Of a stretch of 24,050 nt of DNA, positions 13,566 through 20,216 are shown in pieces. The DNA is from a virus, in the IMG/VR virus record IMGVR_UViG_3300009451_000004, positions 1-24,050 of that record; one strand, 5' to 3'. The position numbers were made by a program, and so were the translations under genes. Numbering within the stretch: the stretch's first letter is position 1; every line of letters starts with the position of its first letter. The notes under the pieces were generated by a model, which was not told the origin of the DNA, searched no databases, and saw only the letters and a list, made by a program, of their open reading frames with translations.

Positions 13566-14678
13566 TTATGATTTTTTTGTAAATAATTTATCTCCTACTT
13601 TTAATCCACTTTCTAGTGATTTTAGTTTACCATACTTAACAGGAAATTCATGTCTCAATGAACATTTTACTTTTTTCCCACTTTTTAATGTGATTTCATA
13701 AACTGGTTGTGTTTCTTTCTCAAAAACATGAGTAACTTCTTTGTATCCTTTATGAGTTAAGATTTCATCACCCTCTTTTATTGTACCAATTTGAACTTTT
13801 CCATGCTTTGTATCAACTAAATCTTCTACAAAAAAACATCTATTTGTCTGGCTGGCTGTCCATATAGGTACACCAATTTCACCACTTAATCCACGTAATT
13901 CTATGTAAACCCCACCTTGTTCTTGGTACGTTGAATCTGACCTGTTCGTTCGTGACAACATTAAGTCAGCATAATCAATGATTACCAAATCAGGTCTGTT
14001 ACCCAACATTGTTAGTTTTTCAATGTGTTGTTGTATATGTGTTACCGATACCCCTTTTGGTGGAAAATATTTAATCTGTAGATTACCCTTTAATGTTTTT
14101 ATCTTTTCTTCTACTATATGTGTTTTTTCCTTTAGTTTATTAGATGGTACGTGGGTAAACACAGTGTCATATCGTTGTCCTACATAATGTTCGGATAACT
14201 CCATTGTATAATGTACTACGTTTTTACCTTGTAATACGGCGTGTGCACCGATTGAGGTTAAAATCCACGTGTTATGTGATAATACACCATTTGCGTAAAA
14301 ACATCTAACCTTATCAACTTTCATATCATATAAAATCTTTTCTTTCCCTTCGTGAATTCGTCTTATCTTAGTTAAACCATTATCAGTTTCAATGATATCA
14401 TTCTCAATGTCAATATCCTTAACCTGTTTCCAATCACCATTTACTTTCAATTTATGTTCCCACCCACATTCAAGTGTTCTGTTATTCGTGAAATACAATC
14501 TAATAGCAGTTTGTTTAATAGTTCTACATACCGATGGTATTTTATGATAACCATACGGGGTTTTAACTCTAACATCATGTATCAAATCTTGAAAATGATT
14601 TTCTGTATCTGGTATTTCATTTAACTCAAAAAACTTATCAACTTTTATCGTTTCTCTTTTCTTACGAGTTTGTATCAT
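13566..14678 (-). CDS. 41: gp41 helicase fragment 2: C-intein 1, ATPase core, N-intein 2
   Basis: Residues 1-136 are the unusually long C-part of intein 1 (contains block B LYFTNNRTLECGWEHKLKV and ends CFYANGVLSHN). Residues 137-280 are helicase core: TWILTSIGAHAVLQGKNVVH directly after the Walker A Lys, METELSEHYV-type helix read here as MELSEHYVGQRYD, Walker B PDLVIIDYADLM, and PIWTASQTNR. Residues 281-370 are N-intein 2. The replicative helicase unwinds DNA ahead of the phage polymerase as a hexamer with primase. The start overlaps the preceding endonuclease by 17 nt. Four separate splice-site ends must act correctly on this and neighbouring fragments to make one gp41. Confidence 0.92.
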   Translation of the reverse strand: MIQTRKKRETIKVDKFFELNEIPDTENHFQDLIHDVRVKTPYGYHKIPSVCRTIKQTAIRLYFTNNRTLECGWEHKLKVNGDWKQVKDIDIENDIIETDNGLTKIRRIHEGKEKILYDMKVDKVRCFYANGVLSHNTWILTSIGAHAVLQGKNVVHYTMELSEHYVGQRYDTVFTHVPSNKLKEKTHIVEEKIKTLKGNLQIKYFPPKGVSVTHIQQHIEKLTMLGNRPDLVIIDYADLMLSRTNRSDSTYQEQGGVYIELRGLSGEIGVPIWTASQTNRCFFVEDLVDTKHGKVQIGTIKEGDEILTHKGYKEVTHVFEKETQPVYEITLKSGKKVKCSLRHEFPVKYGKLKSLESGLKVGDKLFTKKS

Positions 14679-15795
14679 TTAGATATTCTTTTATAATATT
14701 CATAACCTTTTCTTTATCATCATTATAGTCATTTTCCCATACAACCAATACATCATATCCATTGTTTTTTAGATAACTAATTTTACGTAAATCATACTCT
14801 CTAATTTCTTGTGCAGTTTTACGTATAATTGGATGTATCTCTGTATCCTCAAATAGTGATTCATGTGCATGCCAATAGATACCAAAATATTCAATAATTT
14901 TATTACCAATTAACATATCTACATTATAATCCAATATGAATTCATTTGCAATCACATCATATTTCAATTCATTAAGTACATAGTCAAATATTTCAACTTC
15001 ATCCTTACTTCTATATTTAACATCACTCATATCAAAATGTTTAGACCATTCAGTTTTACCAACATTTTGTATATGAGTACGCATAGAATTTGATGTTTTT
15101 AATTTACTCTCAACCGTGTGGGTTTTACCAGCAAACTTAGTTGAAGTATTAGATAACTTACGTTGTATATCTGATATTATTAACTCAGACTCAGTATTCG
15201 TATAACCTCTACTCAACCAATATTTAATAGTAAGTGTACTTGGTGATGTTTCATAATCACGTTTTTTACTATTATTGCGTTGTATTTCTGATATTTTTAA
15301 TTTAGCATCATCTAATGTATAACCCTTACCTATCCAATAATCAACATTCCAAATACTACCTCTAATATCTTTATATTTATCAATCCACTTTGTTTGTGTA
15401 AATCTATCTTTCCATAAATTAGATAAATATTCCCGTTGTTTTTGTGGCATTTCTTGTACTCTATCTACGTTATACTTTAACTTATAATCATCAATACTCA
15501 TTTTATGTTTACGTGTTATATGAGACACTAACGATTTTCCTTCAAAATTACATATTTTACATTTCATATTAATTCCGTTAATATAAATACAAGAATACTA
15601 TAAAAACGTAAAATTTTACATAGTCTTACTAATACCACTTAGTTCTATCAATTTCATAGCTTCACTTGCAGTAATTTCAACACCATCATCTAATTGAATT
15701 TTATCCCATGGCTTACACCATATAACATGTCCATTGATTAACTCAAAACCAATTTCATCATATTCAATGTCAATCTCAGTATCACCACCAACACA
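14271..15795 (-). other. Split intein 1 of gp41 (atypical split in Walker A, with endonuclease)
   Basis: The N-part, 15795-15619, is only 59 aa (CVGGDTEIDIEYDE... SGISKTM) and lacks block B. The C-part, 14678-14271, is 136 aa, carries block B, and ends LSHN before Thr+1. The insertion point is APSGVGK|TWIL, splitting the Walker A Lys-Thr pair. The endonuclease 15567-14662 lies in the break. Confidence 0.88.
14662..15567 (-). CDS. EDxHD/Vsr-like homing endonuclease with zinc finger
   Basis: A 301-aa predicted homing endonuclease in the break of gp41 intein 1. Residues 3-21 form a C2H2 finger (CKIC...HITRKH: C3, C6, H16, H21). Two repeats follow at about 77-96 and 116-135 (YWIGKGYTLDDAKLKISEIQ and YWLSRGYTNTESELIISDIQ), likely DNA-contacting. 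The nuclease domain has E190/E192, VDMLIGNKIIEYFGIYWH (D217, E226, H233), D259 and GYDVLVVWENDY, as in the EDxHD family. Its core is related to that at 12459-13505 but the DNA-binding half is entirely different. It starts 48 nt after the N-half stop; TATTAA and TTAATA flank CGGAA immediately before and into the ATG and could fold. Confidence 0.87.
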   Translation of the reverse strand: MKCKICNFEGKSLVSHITRKHKMSIDDYKLKYNVDRVQEMPQKQREYLSNLWKDRFTQTKWIDKYKDIRGSIWNVDYWIGKGYTLDDAKLKISEIQRNNSKKRDYETSPSTLTIKYWLSRGYTNTESELIISDIQRKLSNTSTKFAGKTHTVESKLKTSNSMRTHIQNVGKTEWSKHFDMSDVKYRSKDEVEIFDYVLNELKYDVIANEFILDYNVDMLIGNKIIEYFGIYWHAHESLFEDTEIHPIIRKTAQEIREYDLRKISYLKNNGYDVLVVWENDYNDDKEKVMNIIKEYLNDTNS

Positions 15796-16398
15796 TTTAC
15801 CCACACCGCTAGGTGCCACCACAACTGCAAGTTCACCACCACTTAAACCACCATCCATTAAGTCTGTTATTACATCCCACGGAGTTTCAACCGTTTCACG
15901 GTCTTGTTCATCCATACGTAATGCGTAATCTAATATGTAGTCTAATCCCAAGTCAGTGTTAACACCGACTTTCATTGCAGCGTCTACTAAATCTTTTATT
16001 TTACTGTAATCACCAAGTTTTAGTAAATCAACTGCTTTAAGTATTACCTCTTTGAGATTTTGATTTATACAAAATTCCTTAAATTCAGTTTTAATATAAT
16101 CAATATCAACCGTATCAACCATTGTATATACATGGCGTAATTGGTCAATGATAGTCTTACTTAGAGTGTCTTCTGGTAGTTTCATTATATGTACCTTAAA
16201 CACGTCAAGTGTTGGTACTTTTTTGAAATCCCTATGATACTCCAAGATAGTATCAACTATCCATTTATTGGCATCTGATTCAAAGTAGTCAGACGTTATT
16301 ACTTCACTTAATTCATCAATGAATTTAGCATCAGTTAACAACGCCGCAACTGTCTTGGTCTGAAACGATTGGCCATAGCGAATAAGTGTATCTGTCAT
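15616..16398 (-). CDS. 41: gp41 helicase fragment 1: N-terminal domain to Walker A, plus N-intein 1
   Basis: Residues 1-201 are the DnaB/gp41-type helicase N-terminal domain, linker and start of the ATPase (GGELAVVVAPSGVGK, Walker A). Residues 202-260 are the short N-part of intein 1 starting CVGGDTEID. The extein pieces total 201+144+105, about 450 aa, close to T4 gp41 (475 aa). The start codon overlaps the RNase H stop (ATGA), so the two are translationally coupled. The gene is recognised from the RecA-like motifs and its place beside uvsX, rnh and gene 32. Interruption at Walker A means the unspliced fragment has no ATPase activity. Confidence 0.9.
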   Translation of the reverse strand: MTDTLIRYGQSFQTKTVAALLTDAKFIDELSEVITSDYFESDANKWIVDTILEYHRDFKKVPTLDVFKVHIMKLPEDTLSKTIIDQLRHVYTMVDTVDIDYIKTEFKEFCINQNLKEVILKAVDLLKLGDYSKIKDLVDAAMKVGVNTDLGLDYILDYALRMDEQDRETVETPWDVITDLMDGGLSGGELAVVVAPSGVGKCVGGDTEIDIEYDEIGFELINGHVIWCKPWDKIQLDDGVEITASEAMKLIELSGISKTM

Positions 16399-17456
16399 GT
16401 TATTTTTTCCGTTATTAAAGTCCCATACGTTGCGTTAAGCCATGAACTCATGTTACCAAATGTATCAATGATTTTGTACTTCATACACACTTTCATAAAA
16501 TCCAATTTATTCAATGGTTTCGTTGGTTCATCGTATGTTGATAATATGTCCATTTTTATTGTACCACTTATGTTTGGACTATATAATTGCATAAGTTTCT
16601 CGTTAAGTTCAAGTTGAGGTCTAGCGTTCAGTATATCAGTATATATTTTGATTGGTTTCTTTGGTGTTTGTTTTTCTTCGCACAACCTAAACAAATCATT
16701 TATAGATAACTGAGTACTATCAGCTAACTCTGGTAATCGTTTTACTAATGTTTTAAGTCCTATCCCCTTTACTCCTGGAATTTCGTCTGATGTGTCACCA
16801 TCTAACGTCCTATATAATAGGATATTATTGGCATCAATACCAAATTCTTCTTTTACCGTTTCTCTGTTGTATATTTTCTTTTTGGTAGGTGACCAAACAA
16901 TGATACTATCACTGACTAACTGTAAAAAGTCTTTGTCAGTTGACATTATCACTGCTTGTTCATCTTCCTTAATAAGTTGAGTTGCAATATATCCCATTAC
17001 ATCGTCTGCCTCCACTCCATCGTATATCATGGTAGTAACGGGTAACACGTCAAGTACATCGGATAACCACTTGTATTGACGTTTCATTGATTCACGTTCA
17101 TCTTCATCGTTCATCATACCGTCATACTGTCTATTCACTCTTAACTTGTTGGTACTACGTTTAGACTTGTATCCACTATAAATTTTCCGTCTACTCGATG
17201 CACCGCCTTTTCCATCAAAAATTACAATAACCCTAGTGGGATTGGTTTGTTTGATAGCATACCCAATTGATTTTAGTACGGTTGTAATTCCAGCAACATG
17301 GTCACCGTCATCGTTCATAGTTGGCACGCTACTCCAACATCGAATAAAATTATTCGTACCGTCAACAATTAGCACCCTTGAATTCTTATGTCTACTATTA
17401 ATGTCTTGGGTACGTTCATCAACTAAACCCAGTATGGTTTTGTAAATTTGTTTCAT
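16395..17456 (-). CDS. rnh: RNase H / 5'-3' exonuclease (T4 Rnh, FEN-like)
   Basis: A 353-aa 5' nuclease of the FEN/T4 RNase H family, expected to remove RNA primers and adjacent DNA from lagging-strand fragments. Metal-binding acidic residues are visible in order: IVDGTNN (D32), VIFDGKGG (D81), GVEADDVMGY (E149, D151, D152), STDKDFLQL (D174, D176) and the helix-3-turn-helix LDGDTSDEIPGVKGIGLKT (219-236). Length fits the family (T4 Rnh 305 aa). The gene is intact, with no intein, between two fractured genes. It lies 13 nt after uvsX and its TGA overlaps the gp41 ATG. An AAAAGAGTTATG start context supports the chosen start. Confidence 0.9.
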   Translation of the reverse strand: MKQIYKTILGLVDERTQDINSRHKNSRVLIVDGTNNFIRCWSSVPTMNDDGDHVAGITTVLKSIGYAIKQTNPTRVIVIFDGKGGASSRRKIYSGYKSKRSTNKLRVNRQYDGMMNDEDERESMKRQYKWLSDVLDVLPVTTMIYDGVEADDVMGYIATQLIKEDEQAVIMSTDKDFLQLVSDSIIVWSPTKKKIYNRETVKEEFGIDANNILLYRTLDGDTSDEIPGVKGIGLKTLVKRLPELADSTQLSINDLFRLCEEKQTPKKPIKIYTDILNARPQLELNEKLMQLYSPNISGTIKMDILSTYDEPTKPLNKLDFMKVCMKYKIIDTFGNMSSWLNATYGTLITEKIT

Positions 17457-17469
17457 AACTCTTTTTTAA

Positions 17470-17916
17470 TTAATCATCTACACCAGCACCATGTGTGTCA
17501 ATTTCGATATCATCTTCATCAACTAAACTACTATTTCCAATATATCGTTTAATAGTAGCGTCACATATATGATTATATATTTGATCCTCTAGTCCCTCGT
17601 TGGCTTTTAGTAAATCCACGAATTCCTTTGCCTGAAATTTATGTTCTTCTCCAGTTTCAGTGTCAACGTATGTATACCAAGAGCCAGCTAGTTTTACTAG
17701 TTTGTTTTCTTTCATAACCTTTAACCAAGAACCGTAATTGTCGATTCCTCTGTCAAAGTAAATTTCCATGTCAACTGTACGTAATGGTGGGCCGATTCTG
17801 TTCTTAACCACTTGACATCGTACTTTGATACCAATGATTTCACCTGTTGTGGTGTTTTTGATTTGCCCCATATTCTTTAACCTTAGTCTTACAGAAGCGT
17901 GGAATGCGATTGCCTT
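17470..17916 (-). CDS. uvsX: uvsX exon 2: C-terminal extein after the group I intron
   Basis: These 148 codons begin AAG GCA ATC (KAIAFHASVRLRLKNMGQIK) and give the C-terminal part of the UvsX/RecA recombinase. KAIAFHASVRL follows TTSGG of exon 1, matching the RecA segment TTGGxALKFYASVRL at the DNA-binding L2 end. The frame is open upstream into the intron to an ATG (17955), but those 13 codons (MRSVDKELHDNKL) are intron sequence. The protein ends with an acidic tail (VDEDDIEIDTHGAGVDD), as in T4 UvsX, where acidic tails modulate partner contacts. The exteins total 77+145+5+148, about 375 aa. Confidence 0.88.
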   Translation of the reverse strand, partial: KAIAFHASVRLRLKNMGQIKNTTTGEIIGIKVRCQVVKNRIGPPLRTVDMEIYFDRGIDNYGSWLKVMKENKLVKLAGSWYTYVDTETGEEHKFQAKEFVDLLKANEGLEDQIYNHICDATIKRYIGNSSLVDEDDIEIDTHGAGVDD

Positions 17917-18342
17917 CAATTTGTTATCATGTAGCTCTTTATCTACACTTCTCATGATTTCTCATGAGTTCGGACTATATCTTTATCAAAATTCTTAATT
18001 AACTTCAACACGTTATGACTTATACATCTGTCCACATAACTCACATTTTATTAATTTATTATTTTGATACTCGGCACTCATGGCAATTTCTTCTTTTATG
18101 TACTTATAAGTATAATGAAACGGACAATCCTTACCCAATTTGTATATATTTTTATAAAAGATTAATCTTACTAGTCTCTGAACCGTTACCTCATCACTGA
18201 GGTACTTGGCTGCTGATTTTCCAATGATTTTATTTTTTAACGTTCACACTTATCGTTACCAATTATGTTGTAGTATAAAATCCTCTAAGGACTTCCCAGC
18301 AATTCACCGAGTTTTTTATAGTGGAAGCTAAGCTGTTATCCA
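17917..18342 (-). ncRNA. Group I self-splicing intron in uvsX
   Basis: All four classical core elements are present on the minus strand in order: P AATTGCTGGGAA (18304-18293), Q AATCAGCAGCC (18218-18208), R GTTCAGAGACTA (18183-18172), S AAGATATAGTCC (17983-17972). The 5' exon end AGTGGAGGT pairs with the internal guide GCTTCCACT (18328-18320), with a terminal U-G pair marking the 5' splice site after GGT (18343). A 7-bp P9-like hairpin with GAAA loop (CTCATGA GAAA TCATGAG) lies at 17968-17951. The intron ends in G (17917) before AAG. Excision joins TTSGG to KAIAF in frame. It is 426 nt long. There is no full homing endonuclease, only a ~75-codon open frame with Cys/His pairs. Confidence 0.93.
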
Positions 18343-18708
18343 ACCTCCACTTGTAGTATTATGATTAACCTGTCCATTTGCTATATAATTCTCATTATCA
18401 GCAACTGATATGTCTACCACATCCATACTACCGTTTACTTTCAGTGCATCTGGATGATCTCGTAATTTAACATACGTGTCACCTAACTTAACTCGGTGAT
18501 TTCCCGTACCATTTAATTTTCCTAGTGAATAATATTCATTCACTTTTTGTTTTACTAGAAACTCGCGAACCTCTTTATACTCAATGTCACCATTACCGGA
18601 CATGGATTGTACTTTCAATCCCAATCCAGTGGTATCCAATACCTCAGGTGTATCAAGTTTCATGTCAAACAATTGAGATAATTGTCCTAATGTTACTTTT
18701 TGTTTCAT
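18343..18708 (-). CDS. uvsX: uvsX fragment 3, exon 1: C-intein 2 plus five extein codons
   Basis: Residues 1-117 are the long C-part of uvsX intein 2, including block B (NGTGNHRVKLGDTYVKL) and the terminal ENYIANGQVNHN. Then Thr+1 begins TTSGG, the conserved RecA stretch before L2, and the exon ends at the intron 5' site. Without RNA splicing the frame reads WITA and stops (TAG, 18330-18328), which would give an intein half with only nine downstream residues. The ATG is one nucleotide after the TAA of fragment 2 (TAACATG) in a different frame, so the ribosome probably re-initiates. Confidence 0.9.
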
Positions 18709-18817
18709 GTTATTTATTTTTATTAATTATTTGTAATAACTTATCATGATATTCAGAATAAAATTCTGAATTTTCATCATATTCTATTTCGACCTCCGTA
18801 CTCAATGGATCAACACA
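18358..18817 (-). other. Split intein 2 of uvsX (atypical split, no spacer)
   Basis: The N-part, 18817-18713, is 35 aa (CVDPLSTEVEIEYDE...) without block B. The C-part, 18708-18358, is 117 aa and ends VNHN before Thr+1. The insertion point is FGDPW|TTSGG. The halves are separated only by a stop and one base, with a frame change and no endonuclease. Confidence 0.88.
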
Positions 18818-19627
18818 CCATGGATCTCCGAACATTGCGTTCATTTTAACACGGAGTTGGTTAGTATAAACTATCAATACTTTTTGTCTTCCAATCATAT
18901 TGGTAATTTTCCTCATAGCCTTGGATATGATAATAGCCTTGTCTGTTGCGTAACCATCTTTACCATGTTCCGATGCAATCTCGGTTGTGGTTGATGCTGC
19001 TGCCACTGAGTCAACTACTATTGTAACCAACTTATCTCGGTCAGTTTGTCTAACCTTTTCAATTATAGTTTCGGTAAATTCAAAACATTGTTCTACTGAA
19101 TCTGCCACTATGTACAATAACTTAGATACATCTACTCCAATGGCACCTAAGAAATCAGTACTTACTGCATTTTCAGTATCAATTAGTACCGCAATTCCAC
19201 CCTTTTTTTGTGTTTCTGCTAAAAGGTGAGCGGATACTAGTGATTTTCCTGAATTATGATTTAGAAACCCATTACCAAAATAGGAATGGTCATCACTATC
19301 TACTTCGATATCAACAATTGGAAATTTCCCAATATAATCAACCGAAATTACTGTATGATATGAATTATCATCACAATGTATTTTAGTTGTATTTGGTTTT
19401 AATTTATCAGTGGACATCCACCCTTGACTTGTGAAAAATCTATGTTTTGCTGATGTTTTTATACTATTTCCATTATCTAACTCAATTTTAAATGTAGGTA
19501 ATATACCTTTTTCAAAATAGTCAACAACGGGTACAAATTCATCGTTTTTAGTGCGGACTTTTATTTTTTTACCAGATTTCAACAGTTCCTTGACTTCCGA
19601 TATTTTTATTTGTTTAATTATACTCAT
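18710..19627 (-). CDS. uvsX: uvsX fragment 2: C-intein 1, RecA core, N-intein 2
   Basis: Residues 1-125 are the C-part of intein 1, holding block B (IKTSAKHRFFTSQGW) and the end HSYFGNGFLNHN. Residues 126-270 are the recombinase core from SGKSLVSAHLLAETQKKGG (rest of Walker A), IDTENAVSTDF, Walker B LVTIVVDSVAAAS, to NQLRVKMNAMFGDPW. Residues 271-305 are the short N-part of intein 2. UvsX forms filaments on single-stranded DNA for recombination-dependent replication and repair. Neither ATP-binding nor the DNA-binding L2 segment is complete until both trans-splices occur. Confidence 0.92.
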   Translation of the reverse strand: MSIIKQIKISEVKELLKSGKKIKVRTKNDEFVPVVDYFEKGILPTFKIELDNGNSIKTSAKHRFFTSQGWMSTDKLKPNTTKIHCDDNSYHTVISVDYIGKFPIVDIEVDSDDHSYFGNGFLNHNSGKSLVSAHLLAETQKKGGIAVLIDTENAVSTDFLGAIGVDVSKLLYIVADSVEQCFEFTETIIEKVRQTDRDKLVTIVVDSVAAASTTTEIASEHGKDGYATDKAIIISKAMRKITNMIGRQKVLIVYTNQLRVKMNAMFGDPWCVDPLSTEVEIEYDENSEFYSEYHDKLLQIINKNK

Positions 19628-19975
19628 TTTTATTACGTTATAATCGTTCTAAATTTTTATCATTTATAATGATGATTTTATTTTTAATTTTATCTTCAAT
19701 ATCTGAATATAATATTGTTGATAAATCATATGTAGTTTCATCTATAACAGAAAAAGTTAAATTGTATTTCTTACAATAGTTTTTAGCTGCTTCAAATTTC
19801 AGTATATTAAGTGGAGTGTTCCGTAATCCATGCGGTTTTATTTCACATGCCACATTCTCATTCAGAAATACAATATCTGGATTATACGTCCTATCAGTTC
19901 CATTTTGATCTTTATATCACAGGATTAAAAAAATCACTCAATAATTACATCAATTAGTGTATCTTCGGTTACACA
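19253..19975 (-). other. Split intein 1 of uvsX (13-residue N-part, Walker A)
   Basis: The N-part, 19975-19937, is only CVTEDTLIDVIIE before TGA. The C-part, 19627-19253, is 125 aa and ends LNHN before Ser+1. The insertion point is ITGLEQ|SGKS, inside the Walker A loop. A truncated endonuclease fills the 306-bp break. Confidence 0.88.
19638..19916 (-). pseudogene. Truncated homing endonuclease in uvsX intein 1
   Basis: The frame opens after a TGA (19919-19917) with YKDQNGTDRTYNPDIVFLNE, then NVACEIKPHGLRNTPLNILK and about 50 further residues ending NDKNLERL. PDIVF...ACEIK is a PD-(D/E)xK nuclease core (D and ExK visible), and KFEAAKNYCKKYNLTFSVID is the usual following helix and strand of phage homing endonucleases. 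The N-terminal DNA-binding region is missing, and the only start in frame is GTG (19853), inside the nuclease core. It is most likely a deletion remnant of a gene like those in the other breaks. Confidence 0.65.
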
Positions 19976-20206
19976 TTGTTCTAATCCGGTGATTTCTATA
20001 ATTCGTCCTACTGGTGCACCACCGTACGCTCTATTTGAAACAGCCACATCTAATATAGCGTTTCCAAATGATACCCAATCTGGAACGTTCGTTGGAACGT
20101 TCCCATCTGAGTCTAGGAAATATGCTACTTGTTGTGATTTAGAGTTTTTGTTTAGAGTTTCCGCGAGGATATCTACCAATTCACCACTTTCCTTTTTCTT
20201 TGTCAT
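19934..20206 (-). CDS. uvsX: uvsX fragment 1: N-terminal extein plus 13-aa N-intein
   Basis: Residues 1-77 are the UvsX/RecA N-terminal region (VPDWVSFGNAILDVAVSNRA, GGAPVGRIIEITGLEQ), stopping just before the Walker A GKS. Residues 78-90 are the N-part of intein 1. PVGRIIEI.G matches the GRIVEIYGPESSGKT region of RecA. The start is chosen by the shared ATTAAGTTATG context and lies 10 nt downstream of the gene 32 stop. The full recombinase requires fragments 19627-18710 and the intron-containing 18708-17470. Fragment 1 alone lacks any nucleotide-binding motif. Confidence 0.88.
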   Translation of the reverse strand: MTKKKESGELVDILAETLNKNSKSQQVAYFLDSDGNVPTNVPDWVSFGNAILDVAVSNRAYGGAPVGRIIEITGLEQCVTEDTLIDVIIE

Positions 20207-20216
20207 AACTTAATGA

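Larger units (their letters stand above)
12332..13838 (-). other. Split intein 2 of gp41 (gp41-1-like, with endonuclease gene)
   Basis: The N-part, 13838-13569 (90 aa), starts CFFVEDLVDT and has block B CSLRHEFPV. The C-part, 12472-12332 (47 aa), ends YSHN before Ser+1. The insertion site is SQTNR|SAID, the site of the gp41-1 intein. The endonuclease 13505-12459 lies in the break. Confidence 0.92.

Noticed and set aside
17470-17955. A separate gene starting at ATG 17955 for the UvsX C-terminus
   Set aside because: The first 13 codons lie in the group I intron 3' end. The exon start at 17916 restores the RecA motif exactly.
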